A stretch of 64,000 nt of DNA from Marinobacter daqiaonensis. Lineage in GTDB: Bacteria; Pseudomonadota; Gammaproteobacteria; Pseudomonadales; Oleiphilaceae. The notes beneath the pieces are model-generated. The model ran no database searches. It had not been told where the DNA came from and saw only the letters and a list, made by a program, of their open reading frames with translations. The DNA lies in NCBI RefSeq assembly GCF_900115285.1, contig NZ_FOYW01000001.1, forward strand, positions 2,267,272 through 2,331,271, in the 5' to 3' direction. The position numbers and the translations under genes were made by a program. Position 1 is the stretch's first letter; each line of letters begins with the position of its first letter. Shown one piece after another: positions 1 to 7,783 of this stretch.

Positions 1-1
1 G

Positions 2-244
2 GAGCAGCTGGCTGCCGCTCTCAAGGGCGCGAAGTTCGAATCCGTCAGCGGTACTGTGGACATGGCCCTGGCGGGTGGTCACCAGGCCATGCAACCCATG
101 CTCTACGGTGAATACCACTTCGTGGATGGCAAGGCCGAACTGCGCAATATTCGCTCCTATCCGGGTGAGTGCGTGTCCGCACCGGACGGCCAGAACCCGC
201 AGGAATGGATCAAGGCTGGCTTCCCGGGAGCCAAGTGCGACTGA
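2..244 (+). CDS. ABC transporter substrate-binding protein, C-terminal part (branched-chain amino acid/amide type)
   Basis: The reading frame is open from the window edge and ends at TGA 242-244, so only the last 80 residues are visible. They include a GTVDMALAGGHQAMQPMLYGEY stretch, closely followed by a PGECVSAP segment, as in periplasmic LivJ-like binding proteins. The visible part holds no ligand-defining residues. Its position directly before two permeases and two ATPases of the branched-chain/amide (HAAT) family makes it the periplasmic receptor of that importer. The substrate cannot be told from this fragment; short-chain amides, urea or aromatic acids remain possible as well as amino acids. 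Confidence 0.75.
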   Translation, partial: EQLAAALKGAKFESVSGTVDMALAGGHQAMQPMLYGEYHFVDGKAELRNIRSYPGECVSAPDGQNPQEWIKAGFPGAKCD

Positions 245-262
245 TTCATTCACTGGTTGATT

Positions 263-288
263 GTTCCGCCGCCCTATGGCGGCGGAAC
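263..288 (+). other. Strong intercistronic hairpin between binding protein and permease genes
   Basis: An 11-bp perfect stem (GTTCCGCCGCC with GGCGGCGGAAC) closes a CTAT loop 19 nt after the binding-protein stop. No T-run follows, so it is not a classic intrinsic terminator. In ABC operons such hairpins commonly stabilise the receptor mRNA or partly attenuate downstream genes, which would give an excess of receptor over membrane components. That role is inferred. Confidence 0.6.
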
Positions 289-312
289 CGTCAGTAACAG
301 GAGAAACAATCG

Positions 313-1212
313 ATGTTAACGGTCTGGGCGATACTGATCGACGGGTTTATCTACGCCTCCTGGCTGTTCCTTGTGGCCGCGGGGCTTACCGTCATTTACG
401 GCGTCATGCGAATTCTGAACATGGCCCACGGCAGCCTTTATGCCCTGGGAGCCTATGCCGCCGCCTCGGCGCTGGGCTGGTACTACGCCGGCGGCGGGGA
501 GCAGCTCTGGATGGCCTTTGCCATCATCGCCGTGTCCGCGGTGTTGATTGGTGCAGTCACCGGCCTGGCCATCGAGCGGGGACTGCTCCGGCTGATGTAC
601 GGCCGGGACGAAATTCTCATGCTGATCATCACCTTTGCTGTCCTGCTGATTCTTGAGGACGTGATGAAGCTGGTCTGGGGCACCACGCCCTACTTCGCCT
701 ACCAGCCCTATGCGGCCATGGGCCGGATCAATATTGATGTGCTCACCGTATCCCAATACGACCTCATGGTGGTGGGGGTGTCCATCGTGATTGGCGTGGG
801 GCTCTGGTTCTGGCTTGAACGCACCCGGATCGGCAAGATCCTTCGCTCCATCATCCACGACCGGGAAGTCTCGGAGGCCATGGGCGTCAACGTGCGACGT
901 ATGTTCACCATCACCTTTATGATCGGCGCTACCCTTGGTGCCATTGCCGGTGGTGTCACCGCGCCCATCATTTCAGTGGTACCGGGCATCGGCATCGAAG
1001 TCATCGTGCTGGCCTTTGCCGTGGTGGTGACCGGCGGCCTGGGCAGCATCCTCGGTGCTGCCATCGGCGCGATCATCGTGGGCCTGGCCCGGGCTACCTC
1101 CATACACACCATGCCCGAACTGGAGCTGTTCATTATCTACGCGGTGATGGCGGCGGTACTGGTATTCCGGCCCCATGGGCTATTCGGTCAGGCGATTGCG
1201 AGGAAAATCTGA
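313..1212 (+). CDS. Branched-chain amino acid-type ABC transporter permease (LivH family)
   Basis: A 299-residue inner-membrane permease with about eight hydrophobic segments. The family hallmark LNMAHG lies near residues 35-40, and the C-terminal VTGGLGSILGA coupling segment near residues 235-250 contacts the ATPase in this family. An AGGAG ribosome site ends about 9 nt before the ATG. It forms the translocation pore with the next gene, and the two overlap by one base (TGATG at 1210-1214), showing translational coupling. The substrate is not predictable from sequence alone. Confidence 0.9.
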   Translation: MLTVWAILIDGFIYASWLFLVAAGLTVIYGVMRILNMAHGSLYALGAYAAASALGWYYAGGGEQLWMAFAIIAVSAVLIGAVTGLAIERGLLRLMYGRDEILMLIITFAVLLILEDVMKLVWGTTPYFAYQPYAAMGRINIDVLTVSQYDLMVVGVSIVIGVGLWFWLERTRIGKILRSIIHDREVSEAMGVNVRRMFTITFMIGATLGAIAGGVTAPIISVVPGIGIEVIVLAFAVVVTGGLGSILGAAIGAIIVGLARATSIHTMPELELFIIYAVMAAVLVFRPHGLFGQAIARKI

Positions 1213-2156
1213 TGAAGCTGGAAAGAACCGAACTGTCACTGATCGGCGTCGCTGTCGCCGTCGCGATTCTTGCCCAGTTCAGCCCCAACTGGCTGGTATT
1301 TACCCTGACCCTCGCGATTTCCACCGCCCTGGTAGTGATGGGCGTGGTGATGCTGATGCGGGCAGGACTGGTGTCTTTTGGCCAGGGACTCTTCTACTGC
1401 CTCGGTGGTTACGCCGTGGGCCTCGGTGGGCGGTTCCTCGGAATTACCGACGCCCTCATGCTGGTTGGGCTTGGGGTCGGGGTTACCGTTGCCATATCCA
1501 TGGTGCTGGGGCTCCTGGTCACCCGCTATCGTGAAATATTCTTCGCCATGCTGTCCCTGGCCTTTTCGATGATTCTCTACGGGGTACTGGTGAAAAGCCA
1601 TGACCTCGGCAGCACCGACGGCTTCGGTGTTGTGGACTGGTCCATTCTGGGATACCAGCCCGGCACCGGCGAAAGCGGCACCCGTGCGGCATTGCTGCTG
1701 GCACTTGTGATAGCACTGGCAATCGCCCTGTTTCTCAATCGTTATTTCAAGTCCAGCCTGGGTCTCGCCTGCGAAGCGATCCGGGAAAACGAAGTGCGTG
1801 TGGAGTACATGGGCATATCGCGCCAACAGGTGCTGTACATCAACTACGTCATTGCCGCGGCCATCGGCTCCGTTGGCGGGTCCATGACCGCCCTGACCGC
1901 CGGCCATGTGGACCCCACCATGGCTTACTGGACCATATCCGGTGAGTTCGTGTTTATCGCCATCCTGGGAGGCACCGGCCACGTTGCGGCGCCCTTTATC
2001 GCAGCGCTGATCTTCACCCTCGTGCGCACCTACGCCGTTGAACTGGCGCCCAACGCCTGGCAGATGATCCTGGGCATTGTGCTCCTGCTGATCATCCTGT
2101 TCCTGCCCAAGGGTATCTGGAGCCTGTTTACCCGCAAGAGAAGGACCGCCTCATGA
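1212..2156 (+). CDS. Branched-chain amino acid-type ABC transporter permease (LivM family)
   Basis: A 314-residue membrane protein, the partner of the preceding LivH-like permease. The diagnostic cytoplasmic helix AIRENEVRVEYMGI is near residues 190-203, and GGTGHVAAPFIAA near residue 255 is the matching C-terminal coupling region. Multiple hydrophobic helices fill the rest. It overlaps the upstream gene by one base and the downstream ATPase gene by four (ATGA at 2153-2156), so the whole set is one transcriptional and translational unit. Confidence 0.9.
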   Translation: MKLERTELSLIGVAVAVAILAQFSPNWLVFTLTLAISTALVVMGVVMLMRAGLVSFGQGLFYCLGGYAVGLGGRFLGITDALMLVGLGVGVTVAISMVLGLLVTRYREIFFAMLSLAFSMILYGVLVKSHDLGSTDGFGVVDWSILGYQPGTGESGTRAALLLALVIALAIALFLNRYFKSSLGLACEAIRENEVRVEYMGISRQQVLYINYVIAAAIGSVGGSMTALTAGHVDPTMAYWTISGEFVFIAILGGTGHVAAPFIAALIFTLVRTYAVELAPNAWQMILGIVLLLIILFLPKGIWSLFTRKRRTAS

Positions 2157-2929
2157 CGGAGATTCTGAAAACCGAGGGGCTGTCCCGTTATTTTGGAGCG
2201 GTGACAGCGGCTGAAGACATCAATATCACCATTACCGAAGGGGAAATCGTGGGTGTCATCGGCTCCAACGGGGCCGGCAAGACCACCTTCATCAACATGG
2301 TGACCGGCTACCTGCCGCCATCCAGTGGGACCATCGCCTTTGGAGGCGCGCCTATCAAGGGGCTGGGGCCCCGCAAGCTGATGCGCAAAGGGCTGACCCG
2401 GTCGTTCCAGATACCGCAGCTTTTTCTGGAGCTGCCAGTGATCGACAACCTCGCCATTGCTCTGGCGTCCGCCGAACACAACCAGTTCCAGATGCTGCGC
2501 CCGGTGCGCACACCCAGGCGTCTTGCGGCGGCGGACAATATCCTCGAACAGATGAACATCAGCCAGTACCGGGACGAGATGGTGACCGCCATGCCCCAGG
2601 GCGCCCGCAAGCTGCTGGACATCGCCATCGCCATGCTGGGCAATCCTAAAATGCTGTTGCTGGATGAGCCCACCAGCGGAGTCAGCATGGAGGAGAAATA
2701 CACCCTGATGGATACCGTGATGGAGGCCGTCAAACGACGGGGGCTGACAGTGTTGTTCGTGGAGCACGATATGGAGATCGTCCAGCGCTACGTTACCCGG
2801 GTACTGGCCTTCGCCAGTGGCGTAGTGATCAAGGACGGGCCCGTGGACGAGGTGCTTGCGGACAAGCAGGTCCAGGAACTGGTGACCGGAAAGCGCAAGA
2901 AGCAACCTGAAACCGAAGGAGACGCCTGA
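2153..2929 (+). CDS. ABC transporter ATP-binding protein (LivG-like)
   Basis: A 258-residue ATPase that powers the importer. Walker A GSNGAGKTT is at residues 37-45 and Walker B LLLDEP at 168-173, followed by the H-loop in FVEHDME near 202-208. The ABC signature that is usually LSGGQ is replaced by MPQGAR at 147-152. This variant occurs in some HAAT-family ATPases and, with intact Walker motifs, does not suggest inactivity. The start overlaps the permease stop by four bases. Its partner ATPase follows after one base. Confidence 0.9.
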   Translation: MTEILKTEGLSRYFGAVTAAEDINITITEGEIVGVIGSNGAGKTTFINMVTGYLPPSSGTIAFGGAPIKGLGPRKLMRKGLTRSFQIPQLFLELPVIDNLAIALASAEHNQFQMLRPVRTPRRLAAADNILEQMNISQYRDEMVTAMPQGARKLLDIAIAMLGNPKMLLLDEPTSGVSMEEKYTLMDTVMEAVKRRGLTVLFVEHDMEIVQRYVTRVLAFASGVVIKDGPVDEVLADKQVQELVTGKRKKQPETEGDA

Positions 2930-2930
2930 T

Positions 2931-3617
2931 ATGAGCCTGGAAATTTCCAATCTCGACGTCTCCATCGAGGGCATCGGCATCCTCCGGAACGTCAACCTGA
3001 ACATTCCGGGTGGCCAGATGGCCGGTCTGATCGGCCACAACGGCGCCGGCAAGACCACCCTGATCCGTGCCATCATGGGCCTGCTGCCCGCCACCCGGGG
3101 ATCCATCATCTTCAAGGGCCAGGACCTCACCCGCCTGCCGGCGCACCGACGGGGGAACATGGCCATCAGCTATATGCCGGAAGACCGGAGGCTGATACCC
3201 GAGCTGACGGTCACCGAAAACATGCTGATGCCCGCCTGGGCCAACCGCATTGCGGACGGTGAGCAGCGGCTCAAGTGGGTCTACTCGCTGATGCCGGAGA
3301 TCGCCGATTTCGGCGAACGCAAGGCGCTGCAGCTGTCCGGTGGCCAGCAGAAACTGGTGGCCCTGGGCCGGGCCCTGATTCCCGGCCGGGAGCTGATCCT
3401 GCTGGATGAGCCCTTCGAGGGTGTCGCCCCGGTTCTGGCACAGCGGCTTTCATCCGTAATCGCGGATCTCAGAGGGGAGGGTCTCACCGTGCTGATTGCC
3501 GAGTCCGACGACGCCCATTCCGCCGGTCTGGTGGACACCAACTGGCGCATCGAGCGGGGCTCGGTTTCACAAGGGCGCAGGGATCGTTCAGAATCATCAG
3601 CTGTTGCTGATGACTGA
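2931..3617 (+). CDS. ABC transporter ATP-binding protein (LivF-like)
   Basis: A 228-residue second ATPase of the importer. Walker A GHNGAGKTT is at residues 35-43, a canonical LSGGQQ signature at 135-140 and Walker B LILLDE at 155-160. A purine-rich GGAGACG lies just before the ATG. It ends the transporter operon proper; the alcohol dehydrogenase gene starts 27 nt later on the same strand and may be cotranscribed. The heterodimeric ATPase pair is typical of the HAAT family. The C-terminal tail after residue 210 is polar and poorly conserved-looking. Confidence 0.9.
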   Translation: MSLEISNLDVSIEGIGILRNVNLNIPGGQMAGLIGHNGAGKTTLIRAIMGLLPATRGSIIFKGQDLTRLPAHRRGNMAISYMPEDRRLIPELTVTENMLMPAWANRIADGEQRLKWVYSLMPEIADFGERKALQLSGGQQKLVALGRALIPGRELILLDEPFEGVAPVLAQRLSSVIADLRGEGLTVLIAESDDAHSAGLVDTNWRIERGSVSQGRRDRSESSAVADD

Positions 3618-3643
3618 TCCGATCGCAAACAAGGAGAACAACC

Positions 3644-4774
3644 ATGAAAATACGTGCTGCCGTACTCCAGGCCATCGGTGCCGAGCGCCCCTATGACAAA
3701 ACCAGACCACTGGTCATCGAGGAGCTGGAGCTGGATCCGCCCGGTGACAACGAGGTGCTGGTGCAGATCAAGGCCGCGGGCCTGTGCCACTCCGACCTCT
3801 CGGTGATTGACGGCAACCGGCCGCGGCCGGTGCCCATGGCTCTGGGCCATGAGGCCGCCGGTATCGTTAAGGCTGTGGGCAATGGGGTCCGCGACCTCAG
3901 GGAAGGCGACCACGTGGTTGCGGTATTCGTGCCCAGTTGTGGCCATTGCGCCCCCTGCGCCGAGGGCCGGCCGGCCCTGTGTGAGCCTGCGGCCAAAACC
4001 AACAATGCCGGCACCCTGGTCAGTGGCGACCATCGCCTGCACCGGGCCGATGGCACCACCATCAATCACCACCTGGGGGTTTCCGCCTTCGCCGATCACG
4101 CGGTTGTTTCCCGGGACTCCCTGGTCAAGGTGGACCCGGACTTGCCACTGCACCACGCCGCTCTGTTTGGCTGCGCGGTGCTCACCGGCGTTGGCGCCGC
4201 CATCAACTCTGCCGATATCAGGGCCGGGCAGTCGGTGGCGGTCATCGGCCTCGGCGGTGTCGGTCTTAACAGCGTGCTGGGGGCCCTGGTGGCCGGTGCC
4301 GGTGAGGTGATTGCCATCGACCTGGACGACAGCAAGCTGACCCTGGCAAAAGAGCTGGGGGCTACTCACGCTTTCAATTCCGGAGAAGCGGACTGTGTTG
4401 CGAAAATCAAGGAACTGATGAACGGCGGCGTTGACTGCGCCATCGAAATGGCGGGCTCCGAGAAGGCCCTGGAATTCGCCTATCAGATCACCCGCCGCGG
4501 CGGCACCACCGTCACCGGGGGGCTCGCCCACCCCGAGAAGAAGGTGGCCATTCAGCAGGTCAGCCTGGTGGCGGAAGAGCGGATTCTGAAGGGCAGCTAT
4601 GTGGGAAGCTGCGTGCCGGTTCGGGATGTGGCCCGTTACGTCACCCTGTTCCGCCAGGGCAAGCTGCCGGTGGACAGACTGCTGAGCGATACCCTGACCC
4701 TGGATGAGATCAACGAGGGGTTCGAGAAGCTGGCCGCCGGTAAGGCGGTACGGCAGGTAATCCTGTTTGACTGA
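3644..4774 (+). CDS. Zinc-dependent alcohol dehydrogenase
   Basis: A 376-residue cytoplasmic medium-chain dehydrogenase that oxidises an alcohol with NAD. Catalytic zinc ligands are C48 (LCHSD) and H69-E70 (GHE). Structural zinc cysteines are C99, C102, C105 and C113. A Rossmann segment GLGGVG lies near residues 200-206, and the acidic end of strand 2 (IAIDLDD) favours NAD over NADP. An AAGGAG ribosome site precedes the ATG. It follows the ABC importer by 27 nt and precedes an exported hydrolase, so it may process the imported compound; the substrate is unknown. Confidence 0.85.
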   Translation: MKIRAAVLQAIGAERPYDKTRPLVIEELELDPPGDNEVLVQIKAAGLCHSDLSVIDGNRPRPVPMALGHEAAGIVKAVGNGVRDLREGDHVVAVFVPSCGHCAPCAEGRPALCEPAAKTNNAGTLVSGDHRLHRADGTTINHHLGVSAFADHAVVSRDSLVKVDPDLPLHHAALFGCAVLTGVGAAINSADIRAGQSVAVIGLGGVGLNSVLGALVAGAGEVIAIDLDDSKLTLAKELGATHAFNSGEADCVAKIKELMNGGVDCAIEMAGSEKALEFAYQITRRGGTTVTGGLAHPEKKVAIQQVSLVAEERILKGSYVGSCVPVRDVARYVTLFRQGKLPVDRLLSDTLTLDEINEGFEKLAAGKAVRQVILFD

Positions 4775-4900
4775 CAATTTGTAGAACAAAGCTACACTTA
4801 GCACGACCCTCTTTCTTCCTTGCAGTACCACGCCGGGGGCGCACTCGCCCCTGTTGGTAGACACCAGAACCACAACAAGAACGCGACAAGGAGAATTACG

Positions 4901-5935
4901 ATGCCACTCAAACCATCCACCCTGGCCCTGTGCGCCGGGGCGCTACTGACAGGACTGTCCGCCGGAGCCACGGCCCAGTCACCCATGGAGATCCTCCAGG
5001 GCGATGCACCCACCAACTGGGGCAAGTGGGGCGAAGACGACCAGGTGGGCGCCCTCAACTACCTGGGCGAAGCCGAGGCAAAAAATGGCGCCGGGGCCAT
5101 CACCAGCGGCAAGACCTTTACCCTTCAGATCCCCATGACCTCCGGTTCCGGGCCGGTATTCCCGGGTCGGGTACCCACCCAGCATTTCATGGCCACTGAC
5201 GCGGGTGTCTACATGGCGGGCAAGGCCGAGCCTGCTCCCGGGGGCATCAAGTACTCCGACGATGTGGCCTTCATGTACCTGCAGGGGACCACCCACGTGG
5301 ATGGCCTGGCCCATGCCTGGTACGGCGACAAGGTTTACGGCGGCAAGAGCGAGGCCACCTCGGTGCATGGTCACACCCATGCCGACGTGGGAGAAATCGG
5401 GAAGAAGGGTATCGTCGGCCGCGCCGTGCTGCTGGATGTCGGCCGGCACATGGGCAGTGACGACCTGCATCGTCTGCCCACCGAGACCTGCATTCACCTG
5501 AAGGATCTCGAGGCAACCGCCGAGGCCCAGGGCACCACCATCAATAAACGGGATATCCTGGTCATCCGCACCGGTTCCATCGCCCGGTTCTGGGAAGAGG
5601 AGCCGGACGAGCAATGGAACGCCATGAACGAACCGGGGCTGTGCTACAGCAAGGAATTGCTGAGCTGGCTGGATCGCATGGAAACGCCCATGATTGCCAC
5701 CGACAACATTGCGGTGGAGAAGGTGGTCCAGCAAATCGACGGGGAAACCTACATTATTCCGCTTCACGGTGCGCTGATGCGGGATATGGGTGTGGTGCTG
5801 TCGGAAATCTGGTGGCTGGATGACCTGGCTGCAGACAGCGCCGAGGACGGCCAGTACAGCTTCATGCTGGTGGCCGCCCCGCTGAAAGTGGAACAGGGCA
5901 CCGGTTCCCCGGTTAACCCCGTGGCCATCAAGTAG
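4901..5935 (+). CDS. Exported cyclase-family hydrolase (kynurenine formamidase-like fold)
   Basis: I place the start at 4901, not further upstream, because AAGGAG lies 8 nt before it and it yields a clean signal peptide (about residues 1-26, ending AGATAQS). The 344-residue product carries the cyclase-family metal motif, seen here as GTTHVDGLAH with H132, D134 and H138. These proteins bind divalent metal and hydrolyse amides, lactones or related bonds. A periplasmic location next to an importer and a dehydrogenase suggests that it prepares a substrate for uptake, but this is inference. The exact reaction is unknown. Confidence 0.8.
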   Translation: MPLKPSTLALCAGALLTGLSAGATAQSPMEILQGDAPTNWGKWGEDDQVGALNYLGEAEAKNGAGAITSGKTFTLQIPMTSGSGPVFPGRVPTQHFMATDAGVYMAGKAEPAPGGIKYSDDVAFMYLQGTTHVDGLAHAWYGDKVYGGKSEATSVHGHTHADVGEIGKKGIVGRAVLLDVGRHMGSDDLHRLPTETCIHLKDLEATAEAQGTTINKRDILVIRTGSIARFWEEEPDEQWNAMNEPGLCYSKELLSWLDRMETPMIATDNIAVEKVVQQIDGETYIIPLHGALMRDMGVVLSEIWWLDDLAADSAEDGQYSFMLVAAPLKVEQGTGSPVNPVAIK

Positions 5936-5942
5936 CCAGGTT

Positions 5943-5971
5943 CATGGCCCCGGCATCCCTCCGGGGCCATG
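5943..5971. terminator. Hairpin between convergent genes
   Basis: An 11-bp perfect stem (CATGGCCCCGG with CCGGGGCCATG) and a 7-nt loop sit between the converging cyclase gene and the small secreted-protein gene. No long T-run follows on either strand, so it is a weak or factor-assisted bidirectional terminator candidate. Confidence 0.5.
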
Positions 5972-5984
5972 TATCAGGCGTGTC

Positions 5985-6284
5985 TTATTCCTGACCATCC
6001 TCATCAGCGTCGTCCCCTGCGGCGTCAGGGTTGTCGTATTCGTCGAGACTGTTCTGTTCATCGTCCGGAGAAATGTCCCGGACGCCCGGGCGGTGACCTT
6101 CCTTGAGGGTTTCCCGGTCCATCGGGGCCGGATCCTCTTTAGCCTGGTCTGCCTGCTCTCTCGGTGACAGGTCCGGCTGGTTGCCCCCCATGGGACGTAT
6201 GGCCTGGCCTTCGGGCGAAGCGGCCCAGGCCGATGAGGTCACCAGAAGCATGGCGGCAATGGCGGCGGGAAGAGAATATTTCAT
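5985..6284 (-). CDS. Small exported acidic protein, function unknown
   Basis: A 99-residue product when started at 6284, where AGGAG lies about 7 nt upstream and an N-terminal signal peptide (MKYSLPAAIAAMLLVTSSAWA) results. After cleavage the mature protein is short, polar and strongly acidic at its C terminus (Asp/Glu-rich from about residue 70), with no cysteine and no domain that I recognise. Such tails are common in periplasmic proteins of halophiles. It is divergent from the diguanylate cyclase gene and convergent with the cyclase gene, so it is probably a monocistronic unit. Confidence 0.6.
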   Translation of the reverse strand: MKYSLPAAIAAMLLVTSSAWAASPEGQAIRPMGGNQPDLSPREQADQAKEDPAPMDRETLKEGHRPGVRDISPDDEQNSLDEYDNPDAAGDDADEDGQE

Positions 6285-6587
6285 GGCGTCTCCTGGATCT
6301 GGGAATGTCAGGGACCAGGACCGCCGAAGGTAACCGGCGGCCATGTGGACCATTCATGGTTATGGTATTGGGACGAATCCAGAAAAATAAAGCCTTGGCA
6401 TGATCCGGCTCAAAACCGGTTCGTACCGCGATATTTGGTTCTTTTTACCGATCTCGCCGGGGGAAACGGTCAGAAGCCCTGACATTAATCAAACAAACGA
6501 TATTTTTTCGATCACAATTCATCCAGAGTTCAGAGGGCTGGCTTATACTGAGCCAATCGTTTCTGGCCTCCTATCGACAAAACTGAC

Positions 6588-7730
6588 ATGTCATTCAAAC
6601 ACGCCCCTCGCCACAGCCAGCCCCACTGGGTGGTGACGATGAACCGACGCAACCGCAGCCTCTCCTTCGCGGCCATCTTCGTGACCCTGGCCAGTCACAT
6701 CTGGCTTCAGCAGCTCTCGCCCTGGCTTCTTCCCATCCTGCTTGTAAGCTTCCTCGTGTGGCCCCAGCTCGCCTACCTCCGTGCAAGAGAGTCCCGGGAC
6801 ACCATGAACGCCGAGTTCGATAACCTGATTATCGACTCGGTGATCTTCGGTCTCTGGATCAGCGGACTGGGCTTTCCCTTGTGGATCGGATTCATGCTGG
6901 CCATCAGCACCTCCATGAACCTCATGGTCTTCCGGGGACCCAGGGGACTGGCCCAGGCATTCGGCGGTCTCACAGCGGGCATCGTGGCGGGAGCGGCGTT
7001 CACGGGCATGAGGTTCGAGCCCGCCACCCATTGGCTTACTACGGTAATGGCGGTGAGTTCCATTTCGATGTACCTGCTGCTGGTGGGATACGTTTCCTAC
7101 AGCCGCAACCTGGTACTCCACGAAGCCCGGGAGCGGCAGCGACGGATCGAGTCCCAGCTGAAACAGCAGATCGAGGAAAACCGGCTTCTCCAGGAGAGAC
7201 TGCATGAGCAGGCAAACCGGGACCCTCTCACCGGCCTCTACAACCGGCGCTACCTTGATGACAGTCTGCAGCGGGAGATTGACCGCTGTCGACGCCAGCA
7301 GGAGCCGGTCGGCCTGCTCCTAATCGACATCGACCATTTCAAGGCCATAAACGACGAACATGGCCATGCCAGCGGCGATGCTGTAATTACCCAGCTGGCA
7401 ACCCTGCTTGGGTCCATGTCACGGGCCAGCGATATCGTCTGCCGCTTTGGGGGTGAGGAGTTCCTGGTGGTGTTGCCGGGAACGGGCCGGGAGCCCGCTA
7501 TGGAGAGGGCGGAGGAATACCGTCAGTTATTTGCCAATACCCCGGTCATCACCGAGGCGGGAGCGATAACCGCCACCCTATCGGTGGGGGTTGCGTGCTG
7601 GATTGAACCCATGAGCCCCGATGAACTGATTCGCGAGGCGGACAAGGCGCTCTACCGTGCCAAGAACGAAGGCCGCAACCGGGTCATCTTCGGCACCTTG
7701 GACCCGGCGGCAGCCCCGGAAGGGGCCTAG
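6588..7730 (+). CDS. Membrane diguanylate cyclase (MASE2-GGDEF)
   Basis: A 380-residue enzyme making cyclic di-GMP from two GTP. The N-terminal region (residues 18-175) has several membrane helices and the SHIWLQ-type pattern of the MASE2 sensor seen in AdrA/DgcC. A short coiled coil (175-210) joins the GGDEF domain. The active-site loop is GGEEF at 288-292, and a product-inhibition I-site RASD (279-282) sits five residues before it, so it is likely active and feedback-regulated. ATG 6639 (residue 18) is an alternative start; neither site has a strong ribosome site. The stop codon TAG is the first part of the palindromic repeat at 7727. Confidence 0.88.
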   Translation: MSFKHAPRHSQPHWVVTMNRRNRSLSFAAIFVTLASHIWLQQLSPWLLPILLVSFLVWPQLAYLRARESRDTMNAEFDNLIIDSVIFGLWISGLGFPLWIGFMLAISTSMNLMVFRGPRGLAQAFGGLTAGIVAGAAFTGMRFEPATHWLTTVMAVSSISMYLLLVGYVSYSRNLVLHEARERQRRIESQLKQQIEENRLLQERLHEQANRDPLTGLYNRRYLDDSLQREIDRCRRQQEPVGLLLIDIDHFKAINDEHGHASGDAVITQLATLLGSMSRASDIVCRFGGEEFLVVLPGTGREPAMERAEEYRQLFANTPVITEAGAITATLSVGVACWIEPMSPDELIREADKALYRAKNEGRNRVIFGTLDPAAAPEGA

Positions 7731-7767
7731 TGTCTCGGCCGGGACACTAGTGTTCCGTCCGGGACAC
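7727..7767. repeat. Twin CTAG-bordered palindromes matching the tips of the 31-kb element
   Basis: Positions 7727-7750 form a near-perfect 24-nt palindrome made of CTAGTGTCTCGGCCGG followed by GACACTAG. A second, related palindrome (7747-7767) shares the CTAG. The first equals the left 16 nt and right 8 nt of the 270-bp element at 30970-31239. It overlaps the stop codon of the diguanylate cyclase and lies between convergent genes. No T-run follows, so it is not a standard terminator. Confidence 0.8.
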
Positions 7768-7783
7768 GACCGGTCCGGCATGT

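Noticed and set aside
3281..4873. A 530-codon minus-strand ORF opposite the LivF-like and alcohol dehydrogenase genes
   Set aside because: High GC gives long antisense frames; both sense genes have intact catalytic motifs and ribosome sites.
7727..7767. Rho-independent terminator
   Set aside because: Stable palindromes between convergent genes, but no T-run follows on either strand, and the sequence matches the tips of the bet element.
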